A DNA stretch of 64,000 nt from 66-474 sp050737995 (lineage in GTDB: Bacteria > Pseudomonadota > Gammaproteobacteria > Xanthomonadales > Rhodanobacteraceae): NCBI GenBank assembly GCA_050737995.1, contig JBOHYR010000041.1, positions 1 through 64,000 on the forward strand, given 5' to 3'. The notes below the pieces were generated by a model that saw nothing but the letters and a program-made list of their open reading frames with translations, did not search any database and was not told where the DNA came from. Positions 8,045-16,370 of the stretch are shown piece by piece. Position 1 is the stretch's first letter. Each line of letters begins with the position of its first letter. The position numbers and the translations under genes were made by a program.

Positions 8045-9169
8045 TCACGCTGATCGTACGAACGGTGCGTACACGCCGCCCAGCACACGCGGACCACGCG
8101 CGCCGGTAACAGAGGGCACATTTCCCGGGTTGCCTTCGAGCCGAGCGCGTGCGAGCCATGCGAAGCCGACAGCCTCGACGAAATCGGGATCGAGGCCGAG
8201 CGCCGCGGTGGTGTCGAGAGCCATGCCATGCAATGCACCGCGCAACGCGTCCATCAATGCGGTGTTGTGCACGCCACCTCCACAGACATACACCTCGCGT
8301 ACGCGAGGTCCATGGGCGCGTAGGGCGCCGGTGATGGTGTGCGTGGACAGCTGCAGCAAGGTCGCCTGCACATCCGCGGGCGCAAGACCGGACGTCAAGC
8401 GTGCGTCCAGCCAGTCGAGGTTGAAATGTTCGCGGCCGGTGCTCTTGGGTGGCGTCGCGGCGAAGTACGGGTCGTCGAGCAGGCGCGCCAGCAATCCGGC
8501 ATCGGACTGTCCGCTGCACGCCCACGCGCCGGAGTCGTCACGCGGCGAACCGCGCATCCGTGCCGACCACGCGTCGAGAAGGCAATTGGCAGGACCGGTG
8601 TCGAAGCCGAGTACAGGCTGGTTGGGAGCCAGCACAGTCAGGTTGGCGATGCCGCCCAGATTGAGGATCGCGCGCGGCGTAGAGGGGTCGGATAGCACGG
8701 CAGCATGCAATGCAGGCAGCAAGGGTGCGCCCTGTCCTCCCCCCGCCAGATCGGCGCGGCGGAGATCCGCGACCGTGACGATACCGGTGCGCTCCGCAAT
8801 GACATTGGGATCACCGAGCTGCAGCGTGAAAGGGAAAGGGCCATGCGGCCGGTGGCACACGGTTTGGCCGTGCGAGCCCAGCGCGGTCACCTCGTGTGCG
8901 GGGACGTTTGCATCGCGCAGCAACGTCGATGCCGACTCGGCAAAATACTCGCCAATTTCGATGTCCAGATGTCCCAAGGCGTCCAGCGTAATCGCGGCGC
9001 TGTTGCGCGCCAACGCCAGCACGCGTTCGCGCAAATCATCGGGATAGGGAAACGTACGCGTCGCAAGCAAGAGCAGCCGCGGCGCGAAACGCACCAGCGC
9101 CGCGTCGATGCCGTCCGCGCTGGTACCGGAAATCAGGCCGAGATAGAGGGGTGACGCGGCATCCGCCAC
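8045..9169 (-). CDS. anmK: Anhydro-N-acetylmuramic acid kinase
   Basis: AnmK phosphorylates and opens 1,6-anhydroMurNAc to MurNAc-6-phosphate, the first cytosolic step of anhydromuramic acid recycling. The N-terminal GLISGTSADGID motif is at residues 11-22. GSHGQTVCHRP, LQLGDPNVIAERTG, NLGGIANLTVL and FDTGPANCLLD follow, all characteristic of the ASKHA-fold family. CGGGVHNTALM is the late nucleotide-site motif. The GTG at 9169 is preferred because it gives 374 residues, close to E. coli AnmK, and begins seven bases after the stop of the upstream peptidase gene. The longer frame starts with TTG and overlaps that gene. It converges with ampG. Confidence 0.95.
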   Translation of the reverse strand: MADAASPLYLGLISGTSADGIDAALVRFAPRLLLLATRTFPYPDDLRERVLALARNSAAITLDALGHLDIEIGEYFAESASTLLRDANVPAHEVTALGSHGQTVCHRPHGPFPFTLQLGDPNVIAERTGIVTVADLRRADLAGGGQGAPLLPALHAAVLSDPSTPRAILNLGGIANLTVLAPNQPVLGFDTGPANCLLDAWSARMRGSPRDDSGAWACSGQSDAGLLARLLDDPYFAATPPKSTGREHFNLDWLDARLTSGLAPADVQATLLQLSTHTITGALRAHGPRVREVYVCGGGVHNTALMDALRGALHGMALDTTAALGLDPDFVEAVGFAWLARARLEGNPGNVPSVTGARGPRVLGGVYAPFVRSA

Positions 9170-9176
9170 GGCGATG

Positions 9177-10634
9177 TCAGTCGGCAACCGCCACGCCGGC
9201 GCGATTGCCGTCAACCCGCGCGAGACGCTGGGTGGCGTTGTCGATCATCTGGATACGCGCCACCATCGGCGCGGTCTGTGCCCTGAACTCGGCCATCAGC
9301 TTCCCTGACAGCGGCTGTGGCTTGGGCATCGTGACGGTCAGCGGATTCTCGGGCTTGCCGTTGACCATCACCTGATAGTGCAAGTGCGGACCGGTCGCAA
9401 AACCAGTCTGGCCGACATAGCCGATCACCTCGCCCTGGGTGACATGCGAGCCAACGTGCAAGCCGACTGCGAAGCGCGACATGTGGCCGTACTCGGTCGT
9501 GTACTTGGGGGTATTCTTGATGGCGATGAAGTTGCCGAAGCCGTGCACCCAGCCGCGGATGGTGATCATGCCATCGCCCGCAGCGTGAATCGGGGTGCCG
9601 ATGGGTGCGGCGTAATCGACCCCCTTGTGCAAGCGCGTGAAGCCGAGCACCGGGTCCTTGCGCATCCCGAAGGGCGAGGAAATCCGCGTGAACGCGATGG
9701 GCGTGCGCAGCAAGGCCTTGCGCAACGGTCGGCCGTCCTCGCTGAAGTAGGCGACGCTGTCGTCGGATTCCTTGAAGCGATAGGCGGTATAACGGTGGCC
9801 CTTGTTGACAAATTCCGCAGCGATGATGTCGCCGCTATGCGTGTATTTGCCATTGTGGTAGACATCGTCGTACACGACCGTGAAGCGGTCGCCCTGCTTC
9901 AGGTCCTTGATGAAGTCGATGTCGTACTTGAACACATCGGCGAGCTTCAACACCATGGTCTCGCTCAAGCCGGCCTTCTCACCGGCCGCGAACAACGAGC
10001 CTTCCACCACGCCGTGTGCGAAGTGCATGCGTCGTTCGACCGGAACCGTGGTGACATGTGCGCGCAAGCTGCCGTCGGCCTGCGTCGTCAATGTGACTAC
10101 GGTGGCGGAATCCGGGTCGTAGCGGAAACCGTCAAGGTGCCCGTTGGCGCCGATCCGGAACGCGATTTCGTCGCCGGGGTGCAGGGTCTTGAGTGCGCCG
10201 GTATTCTTGCCGCTGCCCATCACGTTGGCGAGGTCAGTGGCGGACAAGTCTTGGTTCTGGAAAATCTCGGACAGCGTCTGGCCGGGTTGTACTTCAACGG
10301 TCTTCCAGGAAGCATCGGTGGGCCGAGCAGTTTCGGGTGGCGCAGACGGCAGTTGCAGCGCCAATGTCTCGCGCGTCACTGGCTGGATCGCGTCGTGCCG
10401 AATCACGCTGGCCCAGGCCGGGATGCCCAGCAGGGTCAGCAATGCCAGCAAAAACGCGCCACCACCGAGCACCCAGCGTTCACGCGACCAGCGAAAGGCG
10501 ATCGCCGGCGTCTCGGTATGGAACGACCAATGCGAACAGCGCGCGTAGAAGCGGGAATGGCAGTGGCGGGTCTTGCGACGGATCGCCTGGCGATTCACAA
10601 CATGAGGGGTGACACGACGGAGGTGGCGATCCAT
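9177..10634 (-). CDS. M23-family murein endopeptidase with OapA/LysM-like N-terminus
   Basis: This 485-residue inner-membrane-anchored metallopeptidase is predicted to cut peptidoglycan cross-links. A single hydrophobic segment follows a basic cytoplasmic tail (GGGAFLLALLTLLGIPAWA, about residues 55-75). An OapA/LysM-like module comes next (VEVQPGQTLSEIFQNQDLS, then LHPGDEIAFRI). The C-terminal M23 domain has the zinc ligands LHKGVDYAAP (about 335-345) and HLH (417-419), plus GQTGFATGP. SPFGMRKDPV precedes the domain as in MepM/YebA proteins. The ATG at 10634 starts the usual basic tail. The gene lies just upstream of anmK, probably in one operon, and diverges from tyrS, an order familiar from Xanthomonadales. 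Confidence 0.92.
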   Translation of the reverse strand: MDRHLRRVTPHVVNRQAIRRKTRHCHSRFYARCSHWSFHTETPAIAFRWSRERWVLGGGAFLLALLTLLGIPAWASVIRHDAIQPVTRETLALQLPSAPPETARPTDASWKTVEVQPGQTLSEIFQNQDLSATDLANVMGSGKNTGALKTLHPGDEIAFRIGANGHLDGFRYDPDSATVVTLTTQADGSLRAHVTTVPVERRMHFAHGVVEGSLFAAGEKAGLSETMVLKLADVFKYDIDFIKDLKQGDRFTVVYDDVYHNGKYTHSGDIIAAEFVNKGHRYTAYRFKESDDSVAYFSEDGRPLRKALLRTPIAFTRISSPFGMRKDPVLGFTRLHKGVDYAAPIGTPIHAAGDGMITIRGWVHGFGNFIAIKNTPKYTTEYGHMSRFAVGLHVGSHVTQGEVIGYVGQTGFATGPHLHYQVMVNGKPENPLTVTMPKPQPLSGKLMAEFRAQTAPMVARIQMIDNATQRLARVDGNRAGVAVAD

Positions 10635-10723
10635 CGGGATTCCGGAAGATGGGCGGAGACGCACAACGGGCCGTACCATAACCGTCTTGTGAAGGGTGAG
10701 TCAATGCCTTGTTTCACAAAGAT

Positions 10724-10753
10724 TTGCATGATGTTTTGCAATTAACACATAAT
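10724..10753 (+). promoter_or_regulatory. Candidate sigma-70 promoter for tyrS
   Basis: TTGCAT at 10724-10729 and CATAAT at 10748-10753 are separated by 18 bases. The stretch is AT-rich in an otherwise GC-rich region between the divergent M23 peptidase and tyrS genes. The -10 matches five of six consensus bases and the -35 matches the TTG core only. It would leave a leader of roughly 70 bases before tyrS. Confidence 0.4.
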
Positions 10754-10832
10754 TAACCACGACATCACTTTCACGGCATGTCGCAGCGCTTTTTTTGCGT
10801 CGCTGTGCTGCCTCTTTTCGCATGGAATACCG

Positions 10833-12047
10833 ATGCCTTCGAACCAGCAACCTATGGCACTCATCCACCGCGGCGCCGTCGATGTCCTGAAGGAGGATGA
10901 ACTCCGGGCGCGTCTCGCGCTGGGACGGCCGTTGCGCATCAAGGCCGGCTTCGATCCGACCTCGCCGGATCTGCACCTCGGACATACCGTGCTGCTCAAC
11001 AAGATGCGCCAGTTCCAGGACCTCGGGCATATCGCGATCTTCCTGATTGGCGATTTCACCGGGATGATCGGTGATCCGACCGGCAAGAACGTCACCCGCA
11101 AGCCGCTTTCGCGTGAAGATATCGCGCGCAATGCGAAAACCTATGCAGCGCAGGTGTTCAAGGTGCTCGATCGCGAACGCACCGAGCTGCGTTTCAACTC
11201 GGAATGGCTCGACAAGATGGGCGCCGCCGAGATGGTCAAGCTGGCCGCGCAGCACACTGTCGCACGGATGCTCGAGCGCGACGATTTTTCCAAACGTTTC
11301 GCGGCGCAGCAGCCTATTTCGATCCACGAGTTCCTGTATCCGCTCGTGCAGGGCTACGACTCGGTGGCGCTCGAGTGCGACGTGGAACTCGGCGGCACCG
11401 ATCAGCGCTTCAATCTGCTGGTGGGGCGTGCGTTACAGGAACACTTCGGCCAGTCGCCGCAGATTGTGCTGACGATGCCGTTGCTGGAAGGCATCGACGG
11501 CGCTCAGAAGATGTCGAAATCACTGGGCAACTACATCGGCATCGACGAACCGGCAATCGACATGGTGACCAAGACCATGAAGATCGGCGACGACCTGATG
11601 TGGCGATGGTTCGAACTGCTCAGCTTCAAGGTATCGCTGGAAGAACTCGCCGCGATGAAACGGGATGTTGCAAGCGGCACGTTGAATCCGCGCGATGCGA
11701 AGCTGCGGCTCGCGCGTGAACTCGCCGAGCGCTTCCATGGCGCCGCGCCCGCCGAGCAGGCGATCGCCGGCTGGCACGCGGTGGTGCGTGGCGAAGGTGA
11801 CACCGCGGCGCTACCCGTGAACGACATCGTCGTACCCGCAGATGGCTTGCGCCTGCCCGCGCTGCTGACCGCAGCGGGACTCACCAGCAGCAATTCGGAG
11901 GCCAACCGGAAACTCAAGGAACGCGCGGTGCGAATCGACGCGGTGGTCGCCGACGATCCACAGCGGGTGTTCACCGCCGGCTTCGAAGGCGTGCTGCAGG
12001 TGGGCAAGCGAAATTTTGCGCGCGTCCGATTGGGTGTCGCGACGTGA
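10833..12047 (+). CDS. tyrS: Tyrosyl-tRNA synthetase
   Basis: A class I aminoacyl-tRNA synthetase that charges tRNA-Tyr. The HIGH-type motif is HLGH (residues 48-51) in AGFDPTSPDLHLGHT, and KMSKS is at 226-230. The tyrosine pocket sequence ELGGTDQRFNLLVGR is present. The C-terminal S4-like RNA-binding domain (about 345-404) includes SNSEANRKLKERAVRID. The HLGH/KMSKS form and 404-residue length fit the TyrZ-like group common in Xanthomonadales rather than the E. coli TyrS type. A promoter candidate lies upstream. A rhomboid protease gene begins 14 bases after the stop, so the two may be cotranscribed. Confidence 0.97.
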   Translation: MPSNQQPMALIHRGAVDVLKEDELRARLALGRPLRIKAGFDPTSPDLHLGHTVLLNKMRQFQDLGHIAIFLIGDFTGMIGDPTGKNVTRKPLSREDIARNAKTYAAQVFKVLDRERTELRFNSEWLDKMGAAEMVKLAAQHTVARMLERDDFSKRFAAQQPISIHEFLYPLVQGYDSVALECDVELGGTDQRFNLLVGRALQEHFGQSPQIVLTMPLLEGIDGAQKMSKSLGNYIGIDEPAIDMVTKTMKIGDDLMWRWFELLSFKVSLEELAAMKRDVASGTLNPRDAKLRLARELAERFHGAAPAEQAIAGWHAVVRGEGDTAALPVNDIVVPADGLRLPALLTAAGLTSSNSEANRKLKERAVRIDAVVADDPQRVFTAGFEGVLQVGKRNFARVRLGVAT

Positions 12048-12061
12048 CGCACTGACGCGCC

Positions 12062-12742
12062 ATGTTTGTCGACGTGCCCAGCCGGCGTCATGCGCATCCG
12101 CGCTGGGTCACACCCATCCTGGTGGTGACCTGTGTCGCGTGTTACCTGTGGCTGATGCTGTCGTCTCCGGCAACGCGCGAAGCCTTGCTGGGCGATTGGG
12201 GCACGGTGCCGGCAAACCTGTTTCGCCACGGCGAGGTGCTTCACGGCTGGCTATGGCTGCGTCCACTCACGTCGCTGTTCATGCACGCGGACTGGTTGCA
12301 CCTTCTCGGCAACATGCTGTTTCTGGTTATTTTCGGATTGCCGGCCGAACGCGTACTCGGTTCGCGGCGATTCCTCGTCCTGTTCCTGATCGGCGGCGCG
12401 TTCGCCAATCTGGTCGGCGCATGGACCCTGTCCGGACAGTTGCGGCCGATTGTCGGTTGTAGCGGTGCGGTATCGGCCATCCTCGGCGCTTATCTCGCAC
12501 TGTTTCCGCGCTCGCATCTGGGGCTGGTGTTACCGCTCGGACTCTACTTCCAGTTTATTCGCGTGCCCGCTGCGCTGCTGATCGGGATGTGGGTGTTGTT
12601 GCAATTGCTGTTCACCTGGGCCAGCAGGGACTACGGCAGCGTCGTGTGGTGGGCTCACATCGCCGGTTTCGGTTTCGGCGTTCTGTTCGCGGTGATCTCA
12701 CGCGGTGCAGTGGAGCGTCGTTTGCGACAACGCAGCTATTGA
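12062..12742 (+). CDS. Rhomboid-family intramembrane serine protease
   Basis: This 226-residue membrane protein has six or more hydrophobic segments and all rhomboid active-site elements. The catalytic serine is Ser134 in GCSGAVSAILGAYL and the catalytic histidine is His199 in WWAHIAGFGFG. The oxyanion-stabilising pair is in HADWLHLLGNMLF (His80, Asn84). Rhomboids cut transmembrane helices within the bilayer. The substrate is unknown, and so is any link to the tyrS gene 14 bases upstream. The gene ends tail-to-tail with the next gene, with one base between stop codons. Confidence 0.92.
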   Translation: MFVDVPSRRHAHPRWVTPILVVTCVACYLWLMLSSPATREALLGDWGTVPANLFRHGEVLHGWLWLRPLTSLFMHADWLHLLGNMLFLVIFGLPAERVLGSRRFLVLFLIGGAFANLVGAWTLSGQLRPIVGCSGAVSAILGAYLALFPRSHLGLVLPLGLYFQFIRVPAALLIGMWVLLQLLFTWASRDYGSVVWWAHIAGFGFGVLFAVISRGAVERRLRQRSY

Positions 12743-12743
12743 C

Positions 12744-13472
12744 TCAGGCGGCATCGCGAGCGCGTGACAGAATCCCGTGTGCGCAACGCTCGAGCAGTGC
12801 GCGTGCCGCTTCGGTTTCGTGCACGCCGGCACGCAACCGATCGGGATCGAGGCCCACCTCACGCAAGGTGTCGGCACGCGCGTCGATGTAGGCGCGCATG
12901 GATTCCACGTTGAATTCGGGGTGAAACTGTGTGGAGATTGCGTGCGGCGCATAGCGCAACAGCTGGTGTGGATCGAGGTCGGAAGCGGCGATGACGGTAG
13001 CGCCACGTGGCGGTTCAAGCACAGATTGTCGATGCGTCGTGTGCGCCGAAAAGGTTACCGGCAAGACATCGAGCCAACCGTCGCTGTCACGATCGTTCCT
13101 GGTCACGGTGTGCGTCCCTATCTCGCGGCCAGCAGGCAACCAGCCAACGGTGCCACCCAACGCGTGCGCCATCAACTGGTGGCCGTAGCACACACCGAAC
13201 AACGGCGTTTCAGCATCCAGCGCGTTGCGGATCCAGCCGGCGGTGCGTTCGCTCCAGTAGGCGCGTTCGGTGACCATCGCGCCGGAACCCGTGATCACCG
13301 CGCCGGCGATGGCGCCTTGAGGTGGGAGCGCTTCGCCTTCGTCCACACGGGTCACAAGCAGTTGCGATGATTCGATACGCATCGCCCTGCGGAACCAGTC
13401 GGCGAATCCGCCGAACTTGGCACGAATGTCGTCCGGCGCTTCGCCGGTCTGGATGAGAAGGAGTGGGCGCAT
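12744..13472 (-). CDS. Class I glutamine amidotransferase (GMP synthase-like GATase domain)
   Basis: This is a stand-alone 242-residue GATase1 protein. The nucleophile is Cys95 in FGVCYGHQL, and the other triad residues are His184 and Glu186 in TQFHPEF. The triad is therefore complete. It has no synthetase domain, as in the YbbW/YfeJ-type proteins annotated as GMP synthase-like glutamine amidotransferases. The acceptor of the ammonia is unknown; no obvious partner synthase is adjacent. It lies alone between the rhomboid gene (convergent) and the GspE-like ATPase gene (same strand, 88 bases upstream). Confidence 0.88.
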   Translation of the reverse strand: MRPLLLIQTGEAPDDIRAKFGGFADWFRRAMRIESSQLLVTRVDEGEALPPQGAIAGAVITGSGAMVTERAYWSERTAGWIRNALDAETPLFGVCYGHQLMAHALGGTVGWLPAGREIGTHTVTRNDRDSDGWLDVLPVTFSAHTTHRQSVLEPPRGATVIAASDLDPHQLLRYAPHAISTQFHPEFNVESMRAYIDARADTLREVGLDPDRLRAGVHETEAARALLERCAHGILSRARDAA

Positions 13473-13560
13473 GACGTTGGGGAGGAGTTTCGTACAGTGC
13501 TCAGCATAGTGGCGCTCGGCGGGGTACGCTTCGCTCCTTCCGGCGTACGCTGTATCGAAT

Positions 13561-15360
13561 TCACTCGCCCGCTGGCAGTACCGACAGCACTTCCTTGACG
13601 GTCGTCAGTCCGCGCCGCACCTGGGTGGCCGCGGAGATTCGCAGCGGTTGGAGGCCGGCTTCGAGCGCGAAACCGGTGAAGGCATCGAGGTCGAGTTGCA
13701 ATGTGATCATCCCACGCAACCGTGGCGTGACCGCCATCATCTCGTAGATCCCGGTGCGGCCGAGGAAGCCGGTCTTGCGGCATTCGAGGCAGCCGACCGG
13801 TTCGTACACTTCGGCGGGCGGCGGGATGACCCAGCCGCGTGTCAGTACCGACCAGGTATGCGGGTCCTGTTTCGCCTTGACCTTGCAGTGCGGGCAGAGC
13901 GTGCGCACCAGCCGCTGTGCGACCACGCCCGCCAGCGTGGATTGGATCAGGTAATGCGGCACGCCGAGGTCGAGCAAGCGAGTGATTGCCGAGGGTGCGT
14001 CATTGGTGTGCAATGTGGACAACACCAGATGTCCGGTCAGCGACGCCTGCACCGCCATCTGTGCGGTCGCGAGGTCGCGAACCTCGCCTACCATGATGAT
14101 GTCCGGATCCTGCCTGAGCAACGTGCGCACGCCCGCTGCGAAATCGAAATCGATCGCCGGTTGCACCTGCGACTGGTTGAACTCCGACGAGACCATCTCG
14201 ATCGGATCTTCGATGGTGCAGACGTTGAGCTCGGGTCGCGCCAAGTGTTTCAGCGTCGAATAGAGTGTGGTGGTCTTGCCCGAACCGGTCGGTCCGGTGA
14301 CCAGCACGATGCCATGCGGCCGCTCGACCATCCCGCGCCACGTTTGTTCTTCTTCGGACGAAAAACCAAGCTGGCCAAACTGTTTGACCACGATGTCGGG
14401 GTCAAAAATGCGCAGCACGATTTTTTCGCCAAATGCCGTCGGCATGCTGGAAATGCGCAGTTCCACTTCGCGGCCGCCGGCCGAACGGGTCTTGATGCGA
14501 CCGTCCTGCGGCCGGCGCTTCTCCGCGACATCGAGGCGCGCAAGAATCTTGATGCGCGCGGTCACCGCGGTCATTACCGCAGGCGGCAGCTCGAACACTT
14601 TGTGCATGATGCCATCGATCCGAAAACGGATCTGCGCGGCTTCACGGCGCGGTTCCAGATGGATGTCCGACGCGCGTTGTTCGAATGCGTACTGCAAGAG
14701 CCAATCGACTATGTGGACCACGTGGCGGTCGTCGGCGCCGATCTCACCCGACTTGCCGAGTTCCAGCAATTGCTCGAAGTTGAGGATGGCAGAGCCGTCC
14801 ATCGAGTCCTGCTTGGCCTCGCGCGCCTTCGCGATCGAGCGCTGTACGCCGTAGAACTCCATCAGATAACGATGGATGTCCAGCGGGTTGGCGACGACGC
14901 GCCTGACCTCGCGCCGCAGCATCTGTGAGAGGTCGGCGGCCCAATGGGTGTCGAACGGCTCGCCGGTCGCGAAAGTGACGGTGCCATGGTCGACCGCGAC
15001 GGGCAGGATGCGGTGACGTTGCGCATAGGCTTGGCTGACGGCCTGGGTCACCGCGGCCGCGTCGATCTTCATCGGATCGATCTTGAGGTAGGGCAGCCCG
15101 GCCTTGTCGGCGAGCCAAACCGTCAGCGATTCCACCGTCAGCGGCTTGCCGGGATCGGCGCGGTTCTCCGGCTTTGCGCTGGCGACCACCACCAGCGGAT
15201 GCAGTTCGACCGGGCTGTGCCCCGCTCTGCTGGTGGTGCGGATGCGTTTGGCATCGTCTGCAGCGAGCAGGCCGTCGGCGATCAGCGTGGCCAACACCTC
15301 GCCAAGTTCCAGACGCCCGTGCCGGCCCAGGACCTCCGCTGATTTGGGTATTGCCGCCAT
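13561..15360 (-). CDS. GspE/PulE-family secretion or pilus ATPase
   Basis: This 599-residue AAA+ motor ATPase is of the type II secretion / type IV pilus class. Order: an N-terminal MshEN-like region (about 1-170), a linker, then the ATPase core. The core has Walker A GPTGSGKTTT (about 356-365), the Asp box RASDIHLEP, Walker B QDPDIIMVGEVRD and the His box LSTLHTNDAPSA. Near the C-terminus two CxxC pairs (CPHC and CLEC) form the zinc-binding tetracysteine module of GspE proteins. The start MAAI at 15360 fits the family. No other secretion genes are adjacent; Xanthomonadales carry a similar orphan gspE-like gene beside glyQ. Whether it serves T2SS or pili cannot be decided from this window. 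Confidence 0.9.
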   Translation of the reverse strand: MAAIPKSAEVLGRHGRLELGEVLATLIADGLLAADDAKRIRTTSRAGHSPVELHPLVVVASAKPENRADPGKPLTVESLTVWLADKAGLPYLKIDPMKIDAAAVTQAVSQAYAQRHRILPVAVDHGTVTFATGEPFDTHWAADLSQMLRREVRRVVANPLDIHRYLMEFYGVQRSIAKAREAKQDSMDGSAILNFEQLLELGKSGEIGADDRHVVHIVDWLLQYAFEQRASDIHLEPRREAAQIRFRIDGIMHKVFELPPAVMTAVTARIKILARLDVAEKRRPQDGRIKTRSAGGREVELRISSMPTAFGEKIVLRIFDPDIVVKQFGQLGFSSEEEQTWRGMVERPHGIVLVTGPTGSGKTTTLYSTLKHLARPELNVCTIEDPIEMVSSEFNQSQVQPAIDFDFAAGVRTLLRQDPDIIMVGEVRDLATAQMAVQASLTGHLVLSTLHTNDAPSAITRLLDLGVPHYLIQSTLAGVVAQRLVRTLCPHCKVKAKQDPHTWSVLTRGWVIPPPAEVYEPVGCLECRKTGFLGRTGIYEMMAVTPRLRGMITLQLDLDAFTGFALEAGLQPLRISAATQVRRGLTTVKEVLSVLPAGE

Positions 15361-15452
15361 CATCCTTCCCAAGTCCCGAAAAGGGCCGAACCCGTGAGGG
15401 ATCGGGCCTCGCAGCTATACTAACGCGCTTTGCGTTACGCACCGGAACGGTC

Positions 15453-16370
15453 ATGGCGGCATCCACTTTCCAGCAGGTCATCCAGACCCTGAACCGTTAC
15501 TGGGCGGAGCAGGGTTGCGTGCTGCTGCAGCCGCTGGATCTGGAAGTGGGCGCCGGCACCTTCCATCCGGCGACGTTCCTGCGTGCGCTTGGCCCCGAAC
15601 CTTGGGCCGCGGCATACGTGCAACCGTGCCGGAGGCCGACCGACGGCCGCTATGGCGAGAATCCCAACCGCCTGCAACAGTACTACCAATATCAAGTCGT
15701 CCTGAAGCCGAACCCCGACGACGTATTGGAACGCTATTTCGGTTCGCTGCGCGAACTCGGCATCGACCCCCAAATACACGATCTGCGGCTGGTCGAGGAC
15801 AACTGGGAATCACCGACGCTGGGTGCCTGGGGCCTTGGCTGGGAAGTGTGGCTGAACGGGATGGAGATCACCCAGTTCACCTATTTCCAGCAGGCCGGTG
15901 GCCTTGAATGCCGGCCGGTTACCGCCGAGATCACCTACGGTCTCGAACGCTTGGCAATGTATCTGCAAAACGTGGACAGCGTGTTTGATCTGGTCTGGAC
16001 GACCGCGCCGCACGGGGTGGTGCGTTACGGCGACGTGTTTCATCGCAATGAAGTCGAGCAGAGCGCTTACAACTTCGAGCACGCCGACACCAAGGAATTG
16101 TTTCATCGCTTCGACGCCTGCGAAGCCGAGGCCGGCAAGCTGGTCGAACTGAATCTGCCGCTGCCCGCCTACGAGCAAGTGATGAAGGCCAGCCACGCGT
16201 TCAACCTGCTGGACGCGCGGCGCGCGATTTCCGTTACCGAGCGCCAGCGTTACATTCTGCGCGTGCGCACGCTGGCGCATGCGGTGGCCAAGGCGTGGAC
16301 GGCGCCACGGGATGTTTCCGGCCCCCCATTTCTTGCGGGAGAGGAGCCGGCGGAGACAGTGCAACCATGA
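15453..16370 (+). CDS. glyQ: Glycyl-tRNA synthetase alpha subunit
   Basis: GlyQ is the catalytic alpha chain of the bacterial heterotetrameric GlyRS, which charges tRNA-Gly. The 305-residue protein is highly conserved: TFQQVIQTLNRYWAEQGCV, VQPCRRPTDGRYGENPNR, and the class II motifs WEVWLNGMEITQFTYFQQ and ITYGLERLAMYLQ. The ATG at 15453 matches the family start; the longer frame from 15174 runs back into the gspE-like gene. The stop overlaps the glyS start (ATGA at 16367-16370), so the two subunits are translationally coupled. It is divergent from the GspE-like gene, with a 92-base spacer. Confidence 0.98.
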   Translation: MAASTFQQVIQTLNRYWAEQGCVLLQPLDLEVGAGTFHPATFLRALGPEPWAAAYVQPCRRPTDGRYGENPNRLQQYYQYQVVLKPNPDDVLERYFGSLRELGIDPQIHDLRLVEDNWESPTLGAWGLGWEVWLNGMEITQFTYFQQAGGLECRPVTAEITYGLERLAMYLQNVDSVFDLVWTTAPHGVVRYGDVFHRNEVEQSAYNFEHADTKELFHRFDACEAEAGKLVELNLPLPAYEQVMKASHAFNLLDARRAISVTERQRYILRVRTLAHAVAKAWTAPRDVSGPPFLAGEEPAETVQP

